Under the pieces are notes generated by a model. That model was not told the DNA's origin and searched no databases. It saw only the letters and a list, made by a program, of their open reading frames with translations. 10,385 nt of DNA from SAR86 cluster bacterium. Its GTDB lineage: Bacteria; Pseudomonadota; Gammaproteobacteria; SAR86; D2472. The position numbers and the translations under genes were made by a program. The stretch covers positions 1 to 10,385 of the forward strand of contig JAQWJG010000071.1 of NCBI GenBank assembly GCA_029248485.1, written 5' to 3'. Of this stretch, positions 1-6,285 are shown piece by piece; positions within the stretch are counted from its first letter, which is position 1, and each line of letters opens with the position of its first letter.

Positions 1-207
1 AATTCTTCCCCATCGAGAATATTTTAGCGAATGGCAACCATAACAATGATTGATAAAGGTCAGGGCACCTAACTGGAGTGATTCCATATTATTTAACTCA
101 GGCTTGAATGAATCGCATTCTCCATAATCACCGCATGGGGCTCCACCAGCTGCAAAAACTTCTTGGGAACCAAAAAATAAGAAAGCTACTAGTAGGAATT
201 TCTTCAT
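1..207 (-). CDS. petC: Cytochrome c1 of the bc1 complex, N-terminal part, cut by the window edge
   Basis: Only the first 69 codons are visible; the rest lies left of the window. The product is the haem c subunit of the ubiquinol:cytochrome c oxidoreductase. It takes electrons from the Rieske centre and passes them to a soluble cytochrome c in the periplasm. It starts at the ATG at 207-205, which overlaps the petB stop (ATGA, 4 bp), so the two are translationally coupled. Residues 1-19 form a Sec signal peptide (MKKFLLVAFLFFGS, then a cleavage site after VFA). The haem c motif CYGCH is at residues 55-59, followed by SLKYSRW, which is typical of cytochrome c1. Two further cysteines, C25 and C31, lie in the mature N-terminus (APCGDYGECDS). 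I do not expect these in the family. Identity is secure from the motif and the position after petA and petB. Confidence 0.93.
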   Translation of the reverse strand, partial: MKKFLLVAFLFFGSQEVFAAGGAPCGDYGECDSFKPELNNMESLQLGALTFINHCYGCHSLKYSRWGRI

Positions 208-1421
208 AATCTTTCTGGGACCGGCTTGGTTTTTTCAATAGAAGTATAAATAGGCATTAATAAGAAAAATGCAAAATAAATTATGGTCCCAATAATGCTG
301 AGTGTGGTTCTCAATGCTGTTACAGGCACAGTACCTAACCACGCAAGCATGAGCCAACTAATAATAAATACAGTCATTGCAATCTTACTTAGCGTTCCCT
401 TATATCTAATAGAAGCTGCTTTACTTCTATCAAGCCATGGCACGACAAACAGTATGGCTATAGCAGCGCCCATAACTACAAGACCGCCAAGCTTGTCAGG
501 CACAGCTCTTAACATTGCGTAGTATGGTGAGTAATACCATACCGGAGCGATGTGCTCAGGTGTAACTAATGGGTTAGCTTCTTCAAAGTTAGCTAATTCC
601 AACATGTAGCCGCCGCCTTCAGGAAAAAAGAACATAATGATTGAAAAAACAATGCCAAATATTCCAATGGCTACCAACGCATTCAAAACTTTATATGGAA
701 AAAATGGAACGCTGTCCAATGGAACTCCATCTTCGTCTAGATGCTTCTCAATATCTACACCCTCTGGATTCCCTGCTCCAACTTCGTGCAGAGCAACCAA
801 ATGCATAAATACCAGCGCAATTAATATTAAAGGTAAAGCTACCACATGCAATGCAAAGAATCTTGAAATAGTTGCCCCAGAGATATAGTAATCACCCCTA
901 ACCCAAATTTCCAATGACTCACCAATATAAGGAATAGCTCCAAAGAGAGAGATAATAACTTGAGCTCCCCAGTAAGACATTTGTCCATATGGCAATACAT
1001 AACCTAAGAAACCCTCAGCCATCATTACAAGGTAAATGGTCATACCAAAAACCCAGACCAATTCTCTTGGCTTATGGTAAGAGCCATATAACAAGCCTCG
1101 AAACATATGAAGGTAAACAACAGCAAAGAACATTGAAGCACCTGTGGTATGCATATATCGAATAACCCAGCCGTATTCAATATCTCTCATAATGTATTCA
1201 ATAGAGGCAAAAGCACCTTCTTCAGTATTCTCATATCCAAACATTAACCAGATACCTGAAACAATTTGAATAATTAAAACCACTGATGCCAAAGCACCAA
1301 ACATGTACCAGAAATTTACCTTTTTAGGGACAGGATGTTTTGATAAATGGCGTTCATATGTATTTACAATAGGTAAACGAGCGTTAATCCAATTAAAAAA
1401 TCCAGATGATTTTTGGGTCAT
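204..1421 (-). CDS. petB: Cytochrome b of the bc1 complex
   Basis: This 405-residue integral membrane subunit carries haems bL and bH and the quinone oxidation (Qo) and reduction (Qi) sites. The four haem-ligand histidines are visible as two pairs: H91 (RYMHTTGAS) and H105 (YLHMFRG), then H192 (FALHVVAL) and H207 (FMHLVALHEVG). The Qo loop motif reads PVWY at residues 293-296, where mitochondria and alphaproteobacteria have PEWY. I believe PVWY is a known variant in beta- and gammaproteobacteria. Several hydrophobic helices follow, to about residue 391, as expected for the full-length b6-plus-subunit-IV type fold. The start ATG shares one base with the petA stop (TAATG), and AGAGG lies about 9 bp upstream inside petA. 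The TGA stop overlaps the petC start. This is the normal petA-petB-petC operon order. Confidence 0.97.
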   Translation of the reverse strand: MTQKSSGFFNWINARLPIVNTYERHLSKHPVPKKVNFWYMFGALASVVLIIQIVSGIWLMFGYENTEEGAFASIEYIMRDIEYGWVIRYMHTTGASMFFAVVYLHMFRGLLYGSYHKPRELVWVFGMTIYLVMMAEGFLGYVLPYGQMSYWGAQVIISLFGAIPYIGESLEIWVRGDYYISGATISRFFALHVVALPLILIALVFMHLVALHEVGAGNPEGVDIEKHLDEDGVPLDSVPFFPYKVLNALVAIGIFGIVFSIIMFFFPEGGGYMLELANFEEANPLVTPEHIAPVWYYSPYYAMLRAVPDKLGGLVVMGAAIAILFVVPWLDRSKAASIRYKGTLSKIAMTVFIISWLMLAWLGTVPVTALRTTLSIIGTIIYFAFFLLMPIYTSIEKTKPVPERL

Positions 1422-2005
1422 TATGCAGTGCCTCTTTCTTCCCCTATTGTTAATATACTTCCGTCAAAATAATGTGGCGGGACTTTTAAATTAGTTGGAG
1501 CAGGAACTCCTTTGAATACTCTTCCAACAATATCAAACATTGATCCGTGGCAAGGACAGAAAAATCCGCCAACCCAAGACTCATCCCAAGGTTGAGATTC
1601 CATTTCAGGATAATATTTTGGAGCGCACCCCAAATGGGTACAAACTCCTGCAATTACAGTGTATTCGTTTGAAGTAGATCTTGTTGGATTAACATCTCTA
1701 TAGGGTTCATCAATCTTCAGAGAGCTTGGGTCATCTAATTTTGATTCAACTTTTGAAAGGCTGTCTAATGCTTCTTTACTATGTCGGATAACAAAAACTG
1801 GTTGTTTTCTCCAGGCAACTTGAATTTTTTGCCCAACTTGCATTTTTGAAACATCAACTTTTACTGGACCACCAATTGCTTTAGCTTTTGCACTTGGATT
1901 CCAGGAAGCAACAAATGGGACAACTGCAAATGATGCACCGACTGCGCCGACAGCTGAGGTCATACCTATAAGTACTTTTCTTCGCGTGGTAATTTTTTCT
2001 TCCAT
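1421..2005 (-). CDS. petA: Rieske iron-sulfur subunit of the bc1 complex
   Basis: The product is 194 residues long. It carries the 2Fe-2S cluster that takes the first electron from ubiquinol at the Qo site of cytochrome b and hands it to cytochrome c1. The two cluster-binding boxes are clear: CTHLGC at residues 122-127 and CPCHGS at 150-155, giving ligands C122, H124, C150 and H153, with C127 and C152 as the likely disulfide pair. The N-terminus has a twin-arginine motif (TTRRKVLIG, residues 6-14) followed by a hydrophobic anchor at about 12-33, as expected for a Tat-exported, uncleaved Rieske protein. Upstream of the ATG lies TATAGGTTTTA. Its AGG could serve as a weak ribosome-binding site. 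It is the first gene of petABC and lies 44 bp after the second rpsI stop. Confidence 0.97.
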   Translation of the reverse strand: MEEKITTRRKVLIGMTSAVGAVGASFAVVPFVASWNPSAKAKAIGGPVKVDVSKMQVGQKIQVAWRKQPVFVIRHSKEALDSLSKVESKLDDPSSLKIDEPYRDVNPTRSTSNEYTVIAGVCTHLGCAPKYYPEMESQPWDESWVGGFFCPCHGSMFDIVGRVFKGVPAPTNLKVPPHYFDGSILTIGEERGTA

Positions 2006-2049
2006 TAAAACCTATATTGGGATGAACGGTAAAATTTAAATATAAGAAA

Positions 2050-2091
2050 TTAACGCTTGGAGAATTGAGAGCTTTTTCTTGCTTTCTTTCA
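2050..2091 (-). other. rpsI: In-frame TGA of rpsI plus the conserved S9 tail beyond it
   Basis: After GGT (G117) comes TGA at 2091-2089. The same frame then continues through 12 codons reading KKARKSSQFSKR and ends at TAA (2052-2050). Counting the TGA as one residue gives exactly 130 codons, the length of E. coli S9, and places the TGA where E. coli has L118. One change from TTA to TGA would explain it. No frameshift is needed. The terminal FSKR is the conserved tail that touches P-site tRNA. Possible causes are a sequencing or assembly error, a real nonsense allele, or readthrough. Confidence 0.85.
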
Positions 2092-2442
2092 ACCTGGATG
2101 CTGTCTCTCTACTTTTCTGTCATCTCTTGTCAAAAACCCTGCAGATTTTAGCTGAGGTCTTAGACTTTCATCGAATTCTAGTAAGGCTCTAGAAATACCA
2201 TGTCTAATTGCTCCAGCTTGACCAAAGCTTCCTCCACCTTTAACCATGGCTTTGATATCTACTTGCTCATCAAGCTCGGTTAATTTCAATGGTTGCATGA
2301 CTAACATTTGTGCGACTTGTCTGCCGAAATAGTGAGCTAATTCTTTATTATTAACCAGTATTTTTCCCTTGCCTTTTGATAGATATACTCTAGCTGATGA
2401 AGTTTTCCTTCTTCCGGTTGCGTAATGGATTGCTGCGCTCAT
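2089..2442 (-). CDS. rpsI: Ribosomal protein S9, ending early at an in-frame TGA
   Basis: S9 is a 30S head protein whose C-terminal tail reaches the P-site tRNA. The reading frame gives 117 residues that match the family from end to end: [12 protein letters not shown] near the N-terminus, [20 protein letters not shown] at about residues 68-87, and [17 protein letters not shown] and VERQHPG near the end. E. coli S9 is 130 residues long. Here codon 118 is TGA (2091-2089), and the missing tail follows in the same frame (see the separate entry at 2050-2091). The ATG overlaps the rplM stop (ATGA, 4 bp), so the pair is translationally coupled as usual. GGGA in the last rplM codons may act as the ribosome-binding site. 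Family identity is certain. What is unclear is whether the TGA is real. Confidence 0.93.
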   Translation of the reverse strand: MSAAIHYATGRRKTSSARVYLSKGKGKILVNNKELAHYFGRQVAQMLVMQPLKLTELDEQVDIKAMVKGGGSFGQAGAIRHGISRALLEFDESLRPQLKSAGFLTRDDRKVERQHPG

Positions 2443-2873
2443 AGTTTAGGTTCCCAGATTTGAGGTTCTTGTGATTCATGAGGATGATTTTCACCCTTAT
2501 AGACTTTAAGTTTTTTGAACATTTGCTTTCCAAGTTTATTTTTTGGAAGCATGCCCTTTACAGCCTCTTCTATAATGTATTCAGGCTTATCTTCAATAAT
2601 ATCCTTAAACACTTTAGTCTTTAGCCCACCAGGATAAAGTGAATGAGTATAATATTTTTTATCGTCAAACTTTTTTCCAGTGACCTGAACTTTTTCTGCA
2701 TTAATGACCACAACATAGTCCCCCCCATCGGTGTGGGGCGTGAAAGTAGGCTTGTCTTTGCCTCTGATACGATCAGCTATTTTTGTGGCTAGACGCCCTA
2801 GGATTTTGTCAGAAGCATCCACAACATACCAATCATGCTGAGCGTCTTCTTTTCTGAGTGAAAGAGTTTTCAT
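2439..2873 (-). CDS. rplM: Ribosomal protein L13
   Basis: L13 is an early-assembly protein of the 50S subunit that binds 23S rRNA. The 144-residue product is close to the usual 142 of gammaproteobacteria. Family blocks are visible in order: [20 protein letters not shown] (about residues 14-33), [19 protein letters not shown] (about 44-62), [14 protein letters not shown] and YPGGLK in the middle, and [12 protein letters not shown] (about 107-118) followed by [16 protein letters not shown]. It is the first gene of the classic rplM-rpsI pair, and its TGA stop overlaps the rpsI ATG. The 82 bp upstream of it is the longest gap in this half of the window and probably holds the operon promoter. No strong Shine-Dalgarno sequence is seen; only AAAAAGTA precedes the ATG. 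In E. coli rplM-rpsI likewise lies beside zapE. Confidence 0.97.
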   Translation of the reverse strand: MKTLSLRKEDAQHDWYVVDASDKILGRLATKIADRIRGKDKPTFTPHTDGGDYVVVINAEKVQVTGKKFDDKKYYTHSLYPGGLKTKVFKDIIEDKPEYIIEEAVKGMLPKNKLGKQMFKKLKVYKGENHPHESQEPQIWEPKL

Positions 2874-2908
2874 TACTTTTTATGTTTAAAGAAAAAAATT
2901 AGATGCGA

Positions 2909-2937
2909 ATGTTAATGTTTACGCGCTATTTAATCAA
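2909..2937 (-). promoter_or_regulatory. Candidate sigma-70 promoter for rplM-rpsI
   Basis: On the minus strand, TTGATT (2937-2932, 4 of 6 to TTGACA) is followed by a 17 bp spacer and TAACAT (2914-2909, 4 of 6 to TATAAT). It lies in the zapE-rplM gap and would give a leader of roughly 30 nt. The spacing is ideal but both boxes are imperfect, and AT-rich DNA produces such matches by chance. Confidence 0.3.
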
Positions 2938-2955
2938 TATTTTAATTCATTTAGT

Positions 2956-4005
2956 TTAGTTTTTCTCTAAATTTTGAAGATATTTTGTAGTTGTTATCTG
3001 ATGAAGCCTGCTTTCAGTCCGAGCCCATAAATGAAGCAGCTGATTCCCAGAATATAAGGCATTAATTAGATTTGGATCATAAAAAAATTTTAATTTTTGT
3101 TTTTCTTGATATGCAATATCAATAAAACTAATAAATCTTCTTAATTTATCGAGGTGATCATCGGTGCATGAATGAAAATTGTTGATAAAAACCCATTCAA
3201 ATGTTTTCACAATCTCAATAAAATCTTTACTAGCACATGGTGAAGAAAAAAAATCATCAAAGGAAAGCCATAAAATTTTATCTGAACAACCTAAGCAATC
3301 AAATGCTCTATTGCTGACAGTGAATTCAGTTATATTGATAATTTCTGAGTTAAATGTTCTTTGTAAAAAATCCCTAACACTTTTATCACTATTTCTATCA
3401 TTAGCAGAACTATCAAAATGCGCAATTTCTCTTAACCTGTAATCTTCAGCACCTATAAGATGATGAATAAAAAAATTATCATTTATAAAATTAATCGTTT
3501 TTATAAATTTTGCTCTCTGAAGGCCATTTTTGTATAGATCATCTGGATGTGAATTAGATGTAATCATTAATCTAGTTCCCTTGTTTGTTAATGATTCAAT
3601 TAAAGTCCCAATGATCATTGCATCTGCAATGTCCTCAATCTGAAATTCATCTAAAAAAATTATTTTATAATCTTTAGAAAGGCTCTTAACAACCATTAGC
3701 AATGGGTCGCTATTTCCAGAAAAATCAGATAATTTTTTATGCACAAGTTGCATAAATTCTATAAAGTGAAATTTGCCTGAATTAGAAAAGTAACAATCAT
3801 TAAGGGCTTGAAGTAACATTGTTTTACCTCTGCCAACTGGACCGTAAAGATATAAATTACCAATTAGATTATTGTTAGAAAAAAATAATTTTGGTTTCAG
3901 TGTTGAGTCAATAGAGATAAATTCTTCTAAAAATGAAGCTTGGGCATTATCAAGAGCTATGCCTTGTGTAGATAAATTCTCTATTACAACTTTTATATCC
4001 TTCAT
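2956..4005 (-). CDS. zapE: AFG1-type P-loop ATPase, ZapE homologue
   Basis: This 349-residue protein belongs to the AFG1/ZapE ATPase family. In E. coli, ZapE associates with the Z-ring and affects division under stress, and mitochondrial AFG1 relatives act in protein quality control. Walker A is GPVGRGKT at residues 55-62 and Walker B is IIFLDEFQIED at about 115-125 (D119, E120). A sensor-1-like stretch (MITSNSHPDDLY) lies at about 147-158, followed by the family signature GLQRAKFI at 161-168, whose R164 is the likely arginine finger. The C-terminal region (LWLSFDDFF, then FINNFHS and RRFISFIDIAY) matches the second half of the family. E. coli ZapE is somewhat longer, at 375 residues. The start ATG has no visible ribosome-binding site and lies 20 bp from the divergent protease gene. 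Position upstream of rplM matches E. coli. Confidence 0.92.
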   Translation of the reverse strand: MKDIKVVIENLSTQGIALDNAQASFLEEFISIDSTLKPKLFFSNNNLIGNLYLYGPVGRGKTMLLQALNDCYFSNSGKFHFIEFMQLVHKKLSDFSGNSDPLLMVVKSLSKDYKIIFLDEFQIEDIADAMIIGTLIESLTNKGTRLMITSNSHPDDLYKNGLQRAKFIKTINFINDNFFIHHLIGAEDYRLREIAHFDSSANDRNSDKSVRDFLQRTFNSEIINITEFTVSNRAFDCLGCSDKILWLSFDDFFSSPCASKDFIEIVKTFEWVFINNFHSCTDDHLDKLRRFISFIDIAYQEKQKLKFFYDPNLINALYSGNQLLHLWARTESRLHQITTTKYLQNLEKN

Positions 4006-4013
4006 ATTATTGA

Positions 4014-4019
4014 TTTAAT
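4014..4019 (+). promoter_or_regulatory. Extended -10 element just upstream of the degS-like gene
   Basis: The sequence reads TGA then TTTAAT (4011-4019), which is a TGn extended -10 with 5 of 6 matches to TATAAT. Six bases follow, then the ATG at 4026, so transcription would begin at or next to the start codon. No convincing -35 is seen, and extended -10 promoters often lack one. No Shine-Dalgarno sequence precedes the ATG. A second, poorer -10-like hexamer (TATTAT, 4005-4010) overlaps the zapE start codon. Confidence 0.4.
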
Positions 4020-4025
4020 GAACAT

Positions 4026-5030
4026 ATGAGAATTTTTGATAACAAGCTTTCAAGGATAAATTTTTTAATCTTGATTGGTATTCTGACATATCTTTTTGCA
4101 AATATGTCGAATGAGGATGCTTATGTAGAGGCAATATTAAAGGCATCCCCTTCTGTCATCAACATAAGCTCTAAAAAAAATAATGGAACTAGATCATATA
4201 ACGGCGCATCTAAAAATGAAGTCATCGGTTCTGGAATCATTATTTCAAATGATGGGTATATTATTACTAACCTTCATGTAATTGAAGGCACAAAAATCGT
4301 TGAAGTGGAAATGGATAATGGACAGATTTATCCAGCATCTCTAATTGGATTTGATCGACGATCTGATCTTGCGGTAATTAAAATTAATCCAATGGATGCT
4401 TTAAAGCCTATTCAGGTATCAAATAGTGCATCGGTTCAAGTGGGTGATCAAGTAATTGCAATTGGAAATGCATTTGGGCTTGGCAAAACTTTTACTAGTG
4501 GAATTATTAGTGCCACTGGCAGAGATTATGGAAATCCATATCTTGAATTAATTCAGACAGATGCTGCTATTAATCCGGGTAATTCTGGTGGCGCTTTAAT
4601 TAATCACAAAGGCAATCTTATTGGGATGAATACAAAAATTTTTTCAAAAACTGGGTCTTATGCTGGGATTGGTTTTGCCCTCCCAGCCAATAAAATGATA
4701 GAGGTTGCCTCAGAGATCATTCAATATGGCTCTGTGAAGAAATCATGGATTGGGGATTTTAGAGTCAAGCTTAAAAGATTTCTATTGAATGATAAGGTAA
4801 CTTTCGGCCTAGAAATATTAGAGCTTAAAAATTATGGGCCTCTTTTTAAAGATAGAAAAATAAAACCAGGCGCAATTATCTTATCAGTTAACGATAAACC
4901 ACCTTCATGGGAAAATTTAACTTATGCGCTGAATAATTCCTTTCCTGGAGATGAGATTAGCTTTCAAATTTTACAGGATTCTAACGTGCAGAATTTCAAA
5001 GTTATAACAGAAGGTATTCCCGATCAGTAA
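4026..5030 (+). CDS. degS: Membrane-anchored periplasmic serine protease, DegS type
   Basis: This 334-residue HtrA-family protease has one N-terminal membrane anchor (about residues 11-26), a trypsin-like domain and a single PDZ domain. That is the DegS architecture; DegP and DegQ have two PDZ domains and a cleaved signal. The catalytic triad is visible: H84 (TNLHVIEG), D114 (RRSDLAVIK) and S187 (NPGNSGGAL). The PDZ domain begins around residue 240 and includes KPGAIILSVNDKPP. In E. coli, DegS senses misfolded outer-membrane porins through its PDZ domain and cuts RseA to release sigma-E. No rseA or rpoE is visible here, so that role is inferred from family. E. coli DegS is 355 residues. It is divergent from zapE, as the degQ-degS locus is in E. 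coli. A DegQ-like role is possible, but the single PDZ argues against it. Confidence 0.88.
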   Translation: MRIFDNKLSRINFLILIGILTYLFANMSNEDAYVEAILKASPSVINISSKKNNGTRSYNGASKNEVIGSGIIISNDGYIITNLHVIEGTKIVEVEMDNGQIYPASLIGFDRRSDLAVIKINPMDALKPIQVSNSASVQVGDQVIAIGNAFGLGKTFTSGIISATGRDYGNPYLELIQTDAAINPGNSGGALINHKGNLIGMNTKIFSKTGSYAGIGFALPANKMIEVASEIIQYGSVKKSWIGDFRVKLKRFLLNDKVTFGLEILELKNYGPLFKDRKIKPGAIILSVNDKPPSWENLTYALNNSFPGDEISFQILQDSNVQNFKVITEGIPDQ

Positions 5031-5064
5031 ACCTTATTAAAAGGCAGGAAATAGTAATAGAGAA

Positions 5065-5871
5065 TTAATCGTCTTTCCAAAATGGCTGGCGTTTTTCTAG
5101 AAAGGAGGCAATGCCCTCCTTTGCATCATCTGCAAGAGAGTTTTCAGTCATTAAATGTGAAGTGTAATTGTAGGCATCAGATAAAGTCATCTCATTTTGT
5201 TTGTAAAAAGCCTCCTTACCAACTTTTATTGTTGCAAGAGACTTTGTCGAAATCTGATTCGCAAGTGCCATTACATCAACATGCAGACTTTCTTCTGGCA
5301 CATGATCATTAATGAGAGATACCCTTTTTGCTTCAGCTGCATCGATCATATCTCCTGTAAGCAGCATTTTCATAGCATCTTTTTTGCTTACATTTCTGGA
5401 GAGCGCAACCATTGGGGTTGAGCAAAATAAACCTATGTTTACTCCTGGTGTTGAAAATTTTGATGAATTCGAGGCTATTGCCAAGTCACAACTAGCCACT
5501 AATTGACACCCAGCAGCAGTTGCAATTCCATCAATCTCAGCTATCACTGGTTTTGGAAAATTTACGATCATTTGCATTAATGAGGAACATAAATTAAAAA
5601 GATCTAAAATGTATGCCCTGCCCTCATCTTCATTTTTTCTAGCTTCGGTTATATCTTTCAGGTTGTGTCCTGAACAAAAAACATCACCAACCGCTGCAAT
5701 GATGATAACTTTAATTGAATTATCTGATGATGCCTTTAGTAAAAGCTTTTTAAGCTGGTTCATCATGTCTTTTGAAAGAGCATTTTTGTTGTTAGGGTCA
5801 TCCAGTACCAATCGAAGGATGCTTGCCTGACTTTGATCAATCTTCAAAATGTTTTTTATATTTTCACTCAT
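5065..5871 (-). CDS. Crotonase-family protein, ECHDC3-like, without canonical hydratase glutamates
   Basis: The 268-residue product has the crotonase fold: an oxyanion-hole block at about residues 66-71 (CSGHNL) and the second hole with the CoA region at about 115-133 (GIATAAGCQLVASCDLAIA). The blocks TPGVNIGLFCSTP (141-153) and AFYKQ, plus the C-terminal GIASFLEKRQPFW, resemble human ECHDC3 closely from memory. Aligned to rat mitochondrial enoyl-CoA hydratase, catalytic Glu144 corresponds to Q123 and Glu164 to G143. Classical hydratase chemistry is therefore unlikely, although CoA-thioester binding is probably kept. It is the last gene of a three-gene group, 7 bp after the CoA-binding protein, with no visible ribosome-binding site. 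It converges on the degS-like gene across a 34 bp gap that shows no clear terminator. Substrate is unknown. Confidence 0.85.
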   Translation of the reverse strand: MSENIKNILKIDQSQASILRLVLDDPNNKNALSKDMMNQLKKLLLKASSDNSIKVIIIAAVGDVFCSGHNLKDITEARKNEDEGRAYILDLFNLCSSLMQMIVNFPKPVIAEIDGIATAAGCQLVASCDLAIASNSSKFSTPGVNIGLFCSTPMVALSRNVSKKDAMKMLLTGDMIDAAEAKRVSLINDHVPEESLHVDVMALANQISTKSLATIKVGKEAFYKQNEMTLSDAYNYTSHLMTENSLADDAKEGIASFLEKRQPFWKDD

Positions 5872-5878
5872 TATTTAT

Positions 5879-6280
5879 TCAATTTTTTTCAAGAATTTTT
5901 TTTGGACATTTATTCATCACAACTGTTAAGCCAGCATTTTTGGCAAAAGATTCTGCCTCTTTGCTATATAGACCTTCTTGCATCCACAAAATTTTGGCTT
6001 TAATTTTTATTGTTTCGTTTGTAATGCTTGGGATATGTTCTATTGCTCGAAACACATCTACCATATCAATTTTTTCCCCTATAGCTTCAAGGTCTGCATA
6101 ACACTGTTGACCAAGAATTTTAGTATTAGCTAAATTTGGGTTAACTGGAAAAATATCAAAACCATTGTCTTGAAGAAATTTCATCACTTTGTAGCTGTCT
6201 CTCTCCGGATTGGAACTAGCTCCAACTATTGCAATTGATTGAACCTCATCGAATATTGATCTTAAACTTTGATGATTCAA
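5879..6280 (-). CDS. CoA-binding domain protein, YccU family
   Basis: This small Rossmann-fold protein (133 residues) fits the YccU family, usually about 137. Signature blocks: IAIVGASSNPERDSYKVMKF (about residues 16-35, the dinucleotide or CoA-binding loop), FPVNPN (about 44-49), DMVDVFR (about 72-78), ILWMQEGLYSKEAESFAKNA (about 97-116) and VVMNKCPKK (about 120-128). The domain resembles the CoA-binding part of succinyl-CoA synthetase alpha. Stand-alone members have no well-established reaction. The start is a TTG at 6280-6278. No ATG occurs in frame before the upstream stop, and the N-terminus matches relatives from here. It lies 5 bp after the metF-like stop and 7 bp before the crotonase, so the three are almost surely cotranscribed. 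A link to CoA-thioester metabolism is inferred from the neighbours. Confidence 0.88.
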   Translation of the reverse strand: MNHQSLRSIFDEVQSIAIVGASSNPERDSYKVMKFLQDNGFDIFPVNPNLANTKILGQQCYADLEAIGEKIDMVDVFRAIEHIPSITNETIKIKAKILWMQEGLYSKEAESFAKNAGLTVVMNKCPKKILEKN

Positions 6281-6285
6281 TGCTT

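Noticed and set aside
637..888. Open frames on the plus strand inside petB, and similar ones inside the crotonase, murA and kdsD
   Set aside because: They are antisense shadows of well-supported genes, without recognisable domains or ribosome-binding sites.
2050..2100. A frameshift at the end of rpsI
   Set aside because: The conserved tail lies in the same frame as the body of the gene, and only the TGA interrupts it.
2050..2442. A genome-wide alternative code with TGA as a sense codon, to explain rpsI
   Set aside because: TGA ends petB and rplM at the normal family lengths, in overlaps with the next ATG, and it also ends the CoA-binding gene. A code change would break these.
4018..4029. 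Three-codon upstream reading frame (ATG AAC ATA TGA) overlapping the degS-like start
   Set aside because: It has no ribosome-binding site and would lie at or before the inferred transcript start. It is probably chance.
5031..5064. A bidirectional terminator between the convergent degS-like gene and the crotonase
   Set aside because: No GC-rich stem followed by a T run is visible. Only weak ATTA/TAAT pairing exists.
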